This document shows, piece after piece, positions 1 through 5,890 of a stretch of DNA of 8,014 bases. The DNA comes from an uncultured Eubacteriales bacterium (GTDB lineage: Bacteria > Bacillota > Clostridia > Christensenellales > Aristaeellaceae). The DNA lies in assembly GCA_900548125.1 (NCBI GenBank), contig URJN01000096.1:1-8014 (forward strand), read 5' to 3'. Position 1 is the stretch's first letter. Each line of letters begins with the position of its first letter. The notes under the pieces are model-generated. The model did not search any database. It was not told the DNA's origin and saw only the letters and a program-made list of their open reading frames with translations. The position numbers and the translations under genes were made by a program.

Positions 1-132
1 TCCGGGTGTCCGTTATTGGAGAGGCATGATTGAGTGTAAGTTCCCGGTGAAAAGATTGCGGAAACGCGGGAATTTCGGGTCGAGCAGATTCTGCCCGGGC
101 ACGCGGACGACACGCTTTCTCTGTGTGAAACC

Positions 133-381
133 GTGCGGGCGGATATTCTGCTGATGGAGGTCAGCCGCTTAAACGCCTATACGCTGGAAAGCAGACTGAG
201 CCTGATTGACCGTGTGCGAAGGAAAATCAAAGCATGCAAATTTGTGTTATTATGCGATGAAAACAGCGACATGGAGCTGGCGCACCGCGTGATGCACGCC
301 CGTCAGGATCGGCTCATCGACGCTTTCCTTTACGCTTCTGTCACCCCCGCGTATCTGGCTGCCGCGCTGGATGCGCTGTAA
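133..381 (+). CDS. Receiver-like (response-regulator fold) protein, N-terminally incomplete
   Basis: The product ends with a recognisable half of a CheY-like receiver domain. A strand reading ADILLMEVS matches the strand that normally ends in the phospho-acceptor Asp, and CKFVLLC matches the next core strand. The tail DAFLYASVTPAYLAAALDAL matches the usual 'DDFLTKPxxxxELLAAI' end. The phospho-acceptor position is Met/Glu and the conserved Lys is replaced (LYAS for LTKP), so this would be a pseudo-receiver that cannot be phosphorylated in the normal way. The GTG at 133 is only the first common start codon in the open stretch and has no ribosome binding site. The frame is open from 40, and residues encoded at 46-90 (GEKIAETREF and onward) also fit the first receiver helix. 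Stops at 31-33 and 37-39 block further extension. The gene is therefore a remnant, or is broken by a lesion near 27-40. No DNA-binding domain follows. Its regulatory target is unknown. Confidence 0.5.
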   Translation: MRADILLMEVSRLNAYTLESRLSLIDRVRRKIKACKFVLLCDENSDMELAHRVMHARQDRLIDAFLYASVTPAYLAAALDAL

Positions 382-445
382 AAAAGAAACGAATGAAAAA
401 CCGACGCGGTGCATGGTTTGTATCATCCCCTAAAATATCAGGAAT

Positions 446-450
446 GGAGG
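446..450 (+). promoter_or_regulatory. Ribosome binding site setting the BspA-like start
   Basis: GGAGG lies 6 nt upstream of ATG 457. This favours 457 over the upstream in-frame GTG at 409, which has no Shine-Dalgarno sequence and would put 16 polar residues before the signal peptide. A second ATG at 460 follows directly and could also serve. Confidence 0.85.
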
Positions 451-456
451 AATGAA

Positions 457-3400
457 ATGATGAGGAGATGGATGTGTCTGGCTCTTTCCCTGCTGATGCT
501 CGCGTTCTGCGCGTCGGCATGGGCTGAATCCGGCGAATGGAAGTACGACGCAGACTACGCCATCCTTCGCGGTTACGAAGGCGAAGGCGGCGATGTGGTG
601 GTTCCCGGAGAGCTGGAAGGCTATACGGTGGATGTGATTGACATCAACGTGTTCAAATCGGATGCGATCACATCGCTGACACTGCCGGAAACCGTGCTTG
701 AGCTGAGGAGCAACGCCGTTACATGGTGTGAAAACCTGAAAAGCGTCTCCCTGCCTGAGAGCCTGATTGTCATCAATCGAATGAATTTCAACACCTGCGA
801 CTCGCTGAGTGAAGTCACCATTCCGGCGGGTGTGCGCTATATCGGCTCGAACTCGTTCCGCTTTTGCGGCGCGCTCAAAAAGGTCACCTTTGAGGGCGTC
901 TGCCCGATCATCGACAAGGAATGCTTCAGCCTCATCGGCGAGGGCGCGACGGCATACGTTCCGGACGATCAGCTGGAAGCGTATGCGGCGGCGTTTGAAA
1001 AGGCTGGTATCGAATTGGAAATCCAGCCCAGCGGCAAAAACGCCGTGGTCGTGGAAAACAACGGCTTTGCCGAGGAAGATTTTGACTTCGATGCCTCCAC
1101 CGGCACCATCGTTGCATACAACGGCTTTGCCACCTATCTGGCGATTCCCGAAACCATCGGCGGCGTTCCGGTGAAGGCAATCGGCGCCGAGGCGTTCAAG
1201 TACCATCAATATCTGGCGCTGCTGGAACTGCCGGAGGGACTTGAGGATATCGGCGATGAAGCCTTCTATAACTGCGTAACGCTGGGACACGTTGCCTTCC
1301 CGTCCACGCTGAAAACCATCGGCAACAACGCATTCTACAACGCCTACAAAGGCAGCACGATGGAACTGACGAGCGTGGAGCATATCGGCGATTATGCGTT
1401 CTATTTCGCCGGTTTTCAGGGCGACATGGAGCTGCCCGAGGGATTAAAGACCATCGGAGAAAGCGCGTTTGAGAGCTGCAGCAACATGGGCGACCTCTAC
1501 CTGCCTTCGACGCTGGAATCGATCGGCTCGAACGCGTTCAGGAAAGACTACAATATCCTGTATGTCGTTTTGAACAGCGTGACCCCGCCTGCGCTGGGCG
1601 CGGATGTGTTTGAGGGCTGCGACTATCTGGCGGATATCGACCTGAGCGACCGCGGCACCAGACAGCAGATGCTGGATTGGCAGGCGTATGTCGATGAGCT
1701 GGGGCTGAACTGCCGCGTCTGGCGCGCGCAGGATCCGACGGCTCAATCTCCTGAAAAGGGCACGTATACATACGACAACCGCGTGCTGACCGAATACACC
1801 GGCACAAGGACGCGCATCCATCCGCATCTTACGGTGTCTAAAATGCCGGTCGTCGGCGTGGGCGACGGCGTATTCAAGGACAGCCAGACCATCGAATACT
1901 TCTCTGTTGCGCACAACGATGAATTTACCACCATCGGCTCGGAAACGTTCATGAACAGCTCCCTCAAGAATGTGGATCTGTTTGACTCCGTCACCACCAT
2001 CGGCGCACGGGCGTTTTCCGGATGCGCACAGCTGGAGGAGCTGACGATTCCGGATTCCGTGACCGAAATCGGCGCGGATGCGTTCAGCGGTCTGACCGGA
2101 CTGGAAAAGCTGACCATCCTGTGCGATCCGGCAATCATTCCGGAAGGCTCCTTCGCCAACCTGCCTGCGCTGAAGGACGTGACGATTGCCAAGGGCGCGA
2201 TTCCGGCGCGCATGTTCGAGGGAAGCGGTCTGACCCGACTGACGCTGGATGCCGGCGTGACCGAAATCGGCGCGAATGCCTTCGCGAACACGGCACTGAC
2301 GACGGCTAACCTGACGGACGTAACGAAAATCGGCGCGAATGCCTTTGTGAACACGGCACTGACGACCGCCGACCTGACGGGCGTGATGGAAATCGGCGAA
2401 GGTGCGTTTGAAAACGCGACGCTTGAAGCGGTGCGCCTGAACGCCAATGCTTCCGTGGGCGAAAGAGCCTTTGCGAACACGAAGCTGACCCAGCTGGTGA
2501 TTCCGGCTTCCGGCAGCTTCCCGCTTTCCGCTGTCGAAAATACGAATGCGGAGCTTCGCCTTTCCGCCGACGCGACAGACGAGCAGCTTGCCGCATGGAA
2601 CGAAACGCTTGCCCGCCCGTGGTATGACCCCATGCTGCGCGAGGGCGAAGTGAGCAAGTTCGTGAAGATGCCCTTCAAGGCGACTGCCGCCGAAAACTTT
2701 GAATTTAATCCGGAAACCGGCTTGATTTCCGCGTACATCGGAACGGATGTGGACGTGGTTGTGCCGCGCGAAATCGACGGCGTGACCGTCGTGGGCTTTG
2801 CGAACTACAACGCCTTTGATTCCTGCCATGATTACACGGATTCCTCGGTGGAAACCAACCGCACCGAGTGGGTGCATCTGCGCACGCTGGTGCTTCCGGA
2901 AACCATTCAGACCCTGCCGGACATGATGCTTGCCTACTGCCAGCAGCTGGAAACCTTCATCTGCTACGCACCGCTGGAAAGCACGGGCAGCAGCCAGTTC
3001 ATGCTCTGCCGCAGTTTGAACAACGTAATCTATGTCAACGGCGTACTCAGGATTGACAACTACGCCTTTGACAGCGCGGGTCCGCTGGGCAACCTCTACT
3101 TCGGCGAACACCTGGAGAGCATCGCTTCGCAGGCGTTTAACTTCGCGGGGCTGAGCAGCTTTGTTGCCGACGCGGAAAGCGTGGAATACGGCGCGTTCGG
3201 CGAGTGCCAAAACCTGACCAGCCTGCATTTCACCGACAAGGTGAAGAGCATTGGCGAAAACTGCATCATCAACTGCCGGAACCTCGCCGACGTCTGCTTT
3301 GACGGAAGCGACCTGACGACTTCACCTATGGGGCTGATGATGAACGTTGCGCCGAAGCTGACCGTGCATGTGCCTGACGGCATGAGCGAAGAAAACCTCA

Positions 3401-4644
3401 AGCATGCCGAAAAGTGCGTCAGCTGGAACAGCGATCCGGTTGAGGTGACCGTAGTGAATGAAGGCTGCACGCACGAGAAGCGCACGATGCCGGATGTGTT
3501 CGCGCTCCTGCCCGAATTTGAGGCGGATGCGCACGCCGAAATCACGGAGCTGACGATTGCCGCCGCGCCGACGGATTCCCCCGAAACGGCGCAGAAGCCC
3601 GAAGAAGCTCCCCCGTCCGAACCGGCTTCCGAGCCTGCCGCGCAGAGCATCGTGATTCCTGAGGAATATCTGGGAACATGGTACGGCGTATCCATGGAGA
3701 TGGCAGGCGATGTTTATCCGCTGGCGGATTTGGGCATGGAGGCCGTGCTGACCGTCAGCGCGGACGGCATGGCGGAAATCGACATGAACGGCGATGTGGA
3801 CGTGACCCAATGCGTGATGCGGGACGGCGTGATTTTTGCCGATACGATGGCGTTTGCCATGAAGGATGGACAGCTCGCGCTTTCCGACGACGAGATGACG
3901 ATTCTGATGAGCCGCGAAAAACCGGAAGCGGGCGTGTACGAGTCTGAGCCGGTCGATGAAACGGCGGAGCTGGATAGCTTCAAGGGCGTATGGACGGTCA
4001 GCAAGGTTGAAGCGGAGGGGCTGATGCTGCCCCCGTCGGCTGCTGATATGGAAGGAGATACGCTGACCGTTTACGGCGATACCTGCGACCTGACCTTCGG
4101 TGGGGAATTGCTGGATGGTCTTTCCTGCCGTATGAACGGGCATCAGCTGATTTTCGAGCTTATGGGAACCGAATGCGCCGTGACCAGACATACCGACGGA
4201 ATGCTTCGATTCGCTTTGGATGAGGATTTCGCAATCTGGTATGAATACACAGGCGATGCGGCTGAGGATAACGCCGTTCCGCCGGAGCCTGATTCCGCGC
4301 CGACCGCGGCTGCGGACGCGGATTCGGTTTTGGAAAGGAAATACGTGATGACGAACGCGGACGTAAACGGCTACAATATGACCGCGGCAATGCTGGGCGG
4401 CATGGAGTACTCCTTCGTACTCCATACCGACGGCTCGGTAGACTTTGTTCTGGCAGACTCGGTGATTCCCAACATCAAATGGACGCAGGGAATGGTGCCG
4501 ACGATTGCCGGAGGAGAGGCGGAAGGGTTCATCATCGATTACTTTGGTCAGCCGCTGGATTTGGTTGCGACGGAAAAGGGATTTGACATGAATTATCTGG
4601 ATGCCATGCTGATGCACTTTGAACCGGAAGAAACCGCTCCGTAA
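457..4644 (+). CDS. Secreted BspA-like leucine-rich-repeat protein with three C-terminal beta-rich modules
   Basis: This is a 1395-residue protein with a signal peptide (MMRRWMCLALSLLMLAFCASAWA, predicted cut before Glu24). The body consists of BspA/LRR_5-type repeats with the signature 'L.IP..v..IG..AF..C..L..v'. They form four blocks starting near residues 27, 207, 434 and 745. Each block opens with a similar cap, e.g. FDFDASTGTIVAYNG and FEFNPETGLISAYIG, followed by 'vvP..i.GvpV..I...aF'. A linker rich in Pro, Glu and Ala spans about 1035-1066. Three similar modules then begin near 1069 (LGTWYGV), 1175 (FKGVWTV) and 1292 (LERKYVM). Each has a G-x-W-like start and alternating short strands with 'DG' turns, suggesting lipocalin-like or other small beta-barrel domains (inference). 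There is no LPXTG motif, C-terminal membrane helix, SLH repeat or lipobox, so anchoring is unclear. BspA proteins are known for adhesion to host proteins and other cells, but nothing here identifies a ligand. The gene probably shares a transcript with the next one. No convincing promoter was found in 382-456. Confidence 0.93.
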   Translation: MMRRWMCLALSLLMLAFCASAWAESGEWKYDADYAILRGYEGEGGDVVVPGELEGYTVDVIDINVFKSDAITSLTLPETVLELRSNAVTWCENLKSVSLPESLIVINRMNFNTCDSLSEVTIPAGVRYIGSNSFRFCGALKKVTFEGVCPIIDKECFSLIGEGATAYVPDDQLEAYAAAFEKAGIELEIQPSGKNAVVVENNGFAEEDFDFDASTGTIVAYNGFATYLAIPETIGGVPVKAIGAEAFKYHQYLALLELPEGLEDIGDEAFYNCVTLGHVAFPSTLKTIGNNAFYNAYKGSTMELTSVEHIGDYAFYFAGFQGDMELPEGLKTIGESAFESCSNMGDLYLPSTLESIGSNAFRKDYNILYVVLNSVTPPALGADVFEGCDYLADIDLSDRGTRQQMLDWQAYVDELGLNCRVWRAQDPTAQSPEKGTYTYDNRVLTEYTGTRTRIHPHLTVSKMPVVGVGDGVFKDSQTIEYFSVAHNDEFTTIGSETFMNSSLKNVDLFDSVTTIGARAFSGCAQLEELTIPDSVTEIGADAFSGLTGLEKLTILCDPAIIPEGSFANLPALKDVTIAKGAIPARMFEGSGLTRLTLDAGVTEIGANAFANTALTTANLTDVTKIGANAFVNTALTTADLTGVMEIGEGAFENATLEAVRLNANASVGERAFANTKLTQLVIPASGSFPLSAVENTNAELRLSADATDEQLAAWNETLARPWYDPMLREGEVSKFVKMPFKATAAENFEFNPETGLISAYIGTDVDVVVPREIDGVTVVGFANYNAFDSCHDYTDSSVETNRTEWVHLRTLVLPETIQTLPDMMLAYCQQLETFICYAPLESTGSSQFMLCRSLNNVIYVNGVLRIDNYAFDSAGPLGNLYFGEHLESIASQAFNFAGLSSFVADAESVEYGAFGECQNLTSLHFTDKVKSIGENCIINCRNLADVCFDGSDLTTSPMGLMMNVAPKLTVHVPDGMSEENLKHAEKCVSWNSDPVEVTVVNEGCTHEKRTMPDVFALLPEFEADAHAEITELTIAAAPTDSPETAQKPEEAPPSEPASEPAAQSIVIPEEYLGTWYGVSMEMAGDVYPLADLGMEAVLTVSADGMAEIDMNGDVDVTQCVMRDGVIFADTMAFAMKDGQLALSDDEMTILMSREKPEAGVYESEPVDETAELDSFKGVWTVSKVEAEGLMLPPSAADMEGDTLTVYGDTCDLTFGGELLDGLSCRMNGHQLIFELMGTECAVTRHTDGMLRFALDEDFAIWYEYTGDAAEDNAVPPEPDSAPTAAADADSVLERKYVMTNADVNGYNMTAAMLGGMEYSFVLHTDGSVDFVLADSVIPNIKWTQGMVPTIAGGEAEGFIIDYFGQPLDLVATEKGFDMNYLDAMLMHFEPEETAP
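2257..2382 (+). repeat. Two near-identical 63-bp tandem units within the BspA-like gene
   Basis: Units 2257-2319 and 2320-2382 match at about 54 of 63 positions by eye. They encode 21-residue leucine-rich repeats that share IGANAF and NTALTTA. A third, more diverged unit follows at 2383-2445 (EIGEGAFENATL). Most other repeats in the gene are much less alike at the DNA level, so this pair looks like a recent in-frame duplication. Confidence 0.85.
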
Positions 4645-4695
4645 CGGAAGGGATTCTTGCAGCGTTAAAAAGTTAAATGGAGGCAACCCGTGGGA

Positions 4696-4701
4696 AGGAG
4701 G
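4696..4701 (+). promoter_or_regulatory. Ribosome binding site for the YbjN-like gene
   Basis: AGGAGG lies 9 nt before ATG 4711 and supports that start. A second good site, GGAGG at 4679-4683, sits 6 nt before an in-frame GTG at 4690. The longer start would only add seven residues (MGRRNCS) ahead of the signal peptide. ATG 4711 is preferred because MKKK followed by a hydrophobic stretch is a typical signal peptide start. Confidence 0.7.
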
Positions 4702-4710
4702 AACTGCTCC

Positions 4711-5241
4711 ATGAAGAAAAAAATCGTTTTTCTGCTGACCCTGCTGCTGACGTTGACCTTGGCGGGCGCGGCTCTTGCAAATACCGAAGACCGGATGAAG
4801 GATATGGTGCAGACGTATCTGGATGAAAACGGTCAGGATTATGTGTACGACGACTATGTGTTCACGCTGAAGCTCGCCATCGGAAGCGCACTGGAGTATG
4901 CCGACGTCAGAATCTTTATCTATGACGATATGCTGTCGGTTATTGCCGATGCCCCTGTTCAGGTGAGCAAGGAAAACTTTGAAAAGATGGCGGTTTTCAC
5001 GACGCTTGCCAACAACGAAATCTTCTACGGACAGTTCCGTGTCGATCGTGAACACGGATACGTCTGCTGCCGCTCCTGCAATCTGGTGGAGGACGTGATT
5101 CCCGGCGAAAACGAGCTGTTCTATCTGGTCGGCATGCCGCTGGAGTATCTGGAAACCTATGGCGACGGCATTGCGGCGGTCTGTGAGGGCGGAGATCCTT
5201 ACGAGGCATTCAACGCCTGCCTTGCGGCGACGGATGAATAA
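4711..5241 (+). CDS. Exported protein with a YbjN-like domain
   Basis: This is a 176-residue protein with a clear signal peptide (MKKKIVFLLTLLLTLTLAGA, likely cut after ALA at residue 23), leaving about 153 mature residues. The mature part resembles a YbjN/type III secretion chaperone-like fold: two strands with YVFTLKLAI and VRIFIYDDMLSVIADAP, then 'VSKENFEKMAVFTTLANNEIFYGQFRVD' in the usual helix-then-strand order, then a helix near 132-155 and a final AVCEGGDPYEAF. This assignment rests on pattern only. YbjN proteins are usually cytoplasmic and have no firm biochemical role, so the signal peptide is unusual. Five cysteines occur in the mature part (119, 120, 123, 158 and 170), including a CCxxC cluster. 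The gene starts 66 bp after the BspA-like gene with no terminator between them, so the two are probably co-expressed. It is followed by two terminators. A role with the surface protein is a guess from position. Confidence 0.85.
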   Translation: MKKKIVFLLTLLLTLTLAGAALANTEDRMKDMVQTYLDENGQDYVYDDYVFTLKLAIGSALEYADVRIFIYDDMLSVIADAPVQVSKENFEKMAVFTTLANNEIFYGQFRVDREHGYVCCRSCNLVEDVIPGENELFYLVGMPLEYLETYGDGIAAVCEGGDPYEAFNACLAATDE

Positions 5242-5252
5242 ACCCGCAAAGA

Positions 5253-5288
5253 GAAAGCAACACTGATTTTCCGAAGGGCGTTGCTTTC
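5253..5288 (+). other. Hairpin just after the YbjN-like gene
   Basis: GAAAGCAAC (5253-5261) pairs perfectly with GTTGCTTTC (5280-5288) around an 18-nt loop, 11 nt after the stop codon. No T-run follows on the + strand, so it is not a standard terminator in that direction. It may protect the mRNA 3' end or slow transcription before the strong terminator downstream. Confidence 0.45.
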
Positions 5289-5337
5289 CTGAAAGAAAAT
5301 CGCTCCGTCAGCTTTAAGGACGCTTGACAGATGAGAA

Positions 5338-5396
5338 GCACATCCATAGGACGCCTGCGCTGTGTGCGCTCGGCGTCCGGATGGATGTGTTTTTTT
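5338..5396 (+). terminator. Strong intrinsic terminator of the BspA-like/YbjN-like unit
   Basis: The stem has three stacked parts. CACATCCAT (5339-5347) pairs with 5381-5389, GGACGCC (5349-5355) pairs with GGCGTCC (5372-5378), and GCGC (5357-5360) pairs with GCGC (5366-5369) around TGTGT. Seven Ts follow directly (5390-5396). This is a textbook rho-independent terminator and closes the upstream unit. Confidence 0.92.
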
Positions 5397-5449
5397 GACA
5401 TATAGGAAATTGCACAAAATCGCCCGCGTGAGCAAGACTTTGATGCGTG

Positions 5450-5491
5450 GCAGGCTTCGGCGGAGGTGAAGGCGGGTCAGCCTGCTTTTTT
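5450..5491 (+). terminator. Second intrinsic terminator
   Basis: GCAGGCT (5450-5456) pairs with AGCCTGC (5479-5485) around a 22-nt, G-rich loop, followed by six Ts (5486-5491). It lies about 55 bp beyond the first terminator, so it is either a back-up or it ends a short RNA started between the two. Confidence 0.75.
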
Positions 5492-5513
5492 GTGGGAAGG
5501 AAAGCGTATGCGC

Positions 5514-5542
5514 TTGACAGGATGAGCGCGGAATGTGATAAA
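5514..5542 (+). promoter_or_regulatory. Promoter-like site with consensus -35
   Basis: TTGACA (5514-5519) is followed by a 17-nt spacer and GATAAA (5537-5542), a 4 of 6 match to the -10 consensus. It sits just after the second terminator, and its -35 overlaps the small inverted repeat AAGCG-TATG-CGCTT (5502-5515). A transcript would start near 5550 and run through hairpins towards the flavoprotein gene about 340 bp away. The weak -10 keeps confidence modest. Confidence 0.4.
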
Positions 5543-5544
5543 TA

Positions 5545-5750
5545 AATCTCAAATGCGTTTTGCTCTCAAAAACGCCTGTGAAAAATGACATGGGGCAGGA
5601 GCGGGATGCAGAGAGCGAAATTCCCCAATAAAGGTGGGAAATCCCCCATAAGCTCGCAAAAATGAGAGGCGTTCGAGGGGCTGAAAGCGTTCTGTGATGA
5701 AAAAGGCATGAGAGTGAACATGCCGCAAAAATTGATTCTGTCCGTTCACG
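5545..5750 (+). other. Non-coding stretch rich in hairpins; possible leader or small RNA
   Basis: No supportable gene was found here. Stems that can be read by eye are GCGTTTT/AAAACGC (5555-5561 with 5569-5575), and a compound element in which GAGCGGGAT (5599-5607) pairs with ATCCC (5641-5645) and GCTC (5652-5655) around an inner TTCCC/GGGAA stem (5621-5625 with 5636-5640). There is also GGCATG/CATGCC (5705-5710 with 5719-5724). It does not match a riboswitch class that I recognise. It could be a structured leader from the promoter at 5514, an independent small RNA, or chance pairing. Confidence 0.3.
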
Positions 5751-5812
5751 TTAAATAAATGACGCGAAATGTCAAAATTGAAATAATCTATCGGGTAAAT
5801 ATTCAAAAACCC

Positions 5813-5842
5813 TTGCTTTTTCTGCCGGAAAAAGTATATAGT
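5813..5842 (+). promoter_or_regulatory. Likely promoter of the flavoprotein gene
   Basis: TTGCTT (5813-5818) lies 16 nt before TATATA (5835-5840), or 18 nt before TATAGT (5837-5842, a 5 of 6 match to the -10 consensus). The site is about 50 bp upstream of ATG 5891 in an AT-rich stretch, which leaves a short leader carrying the ribosome binding site. The -35 is weak beyond TTG, which suits a regulated promoter. Confidence 0.5.
5816..5834 (+). promoter_or_regulatory. Perfect inverted repeat in the promoter spacer (operator candidate)
   Basis: CTTTTTC (5816-5822) and GAAAAAG (5828-5834) are exact inverted repeats around TGCCG. They fill the gap between the -35 and -10 elements. This is where a repressor or a MerR-type regulator would bind. 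The half-sites match no named operator that I recognise. Confidence 0.4.
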
Positions 5843-5876
5843 ATAGGGGAAGCAGCTTTATTGCTTGAACATCAAG

Positions 5877-5882
5877 AGGAGG
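5877..5882 (+). promoter_or_regulatory. Ribosome binding site deciding the flavoprotein start
   Basis: AGGAGG lies 8 nt before ATG 5891. It rules out the upstream in-frame ATG at 5759, which has no such site, lies ahead of the likely promoter and would bury the signal peptide 44 residues inside the protein. Confidence 0.9.
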
Positions 5883-5890
5883 AAGAACTT

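Noticed and set aside
421..436. TATCAT or TAAAAT as a -10 element for the BspA-like gene
   Set aside because: Neither has an acceptable -35 at 16-18 nt, so no promoter was called.
409..456. GTG 409 start for the BspA-like gene
   Set aside because: It has no Shine-Dalgarno sequence. ATG 457 has GGAGG 6 nt upstream and begins directly with the signal peptide.
2257..2445. Repeat array as a possible CRISPR
   Set aside because: The repeats are in-frame, contiguous, without spacers and encode leucine-rich repeats.
1444..3228. 594-residue open frame on the - strand inside the BspA-like gene
   Set aside because: It is a shadow frame with His/Arg/Gln-rich, low-quality sequence. The + strand has a signal peptide and clear repeats over the same bases.
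3322..5055. 577-residue open frame on the - strand
   Set aside because: It crosses two real + strand genes and their ribosome binding site, and its composition is that of a reverse-complement artefact.
5591..5645. Resemblance to an FMN riboswitch (GGGGCAGG and GAAATTCCC)
   Set aside because: The order, spacing and remaining conserved core of the FMN aptamer are absent. The likeness is limited to short G/C-rich words.
5549..5806. 85-residue - strand open frame in the intergenic gap
   Set aside because: It has no ribosome binding site and no domain. It covers the hairpins and a promoter-like region, so it is treated as non-coding.
5759..5890. Longer start (ATG 5759) for the flavoprotein
   Set aside because: It has no ribosome binding site, lies upstream of the likely promoter and would place 44 residues before an otherwise standard signal peptide.
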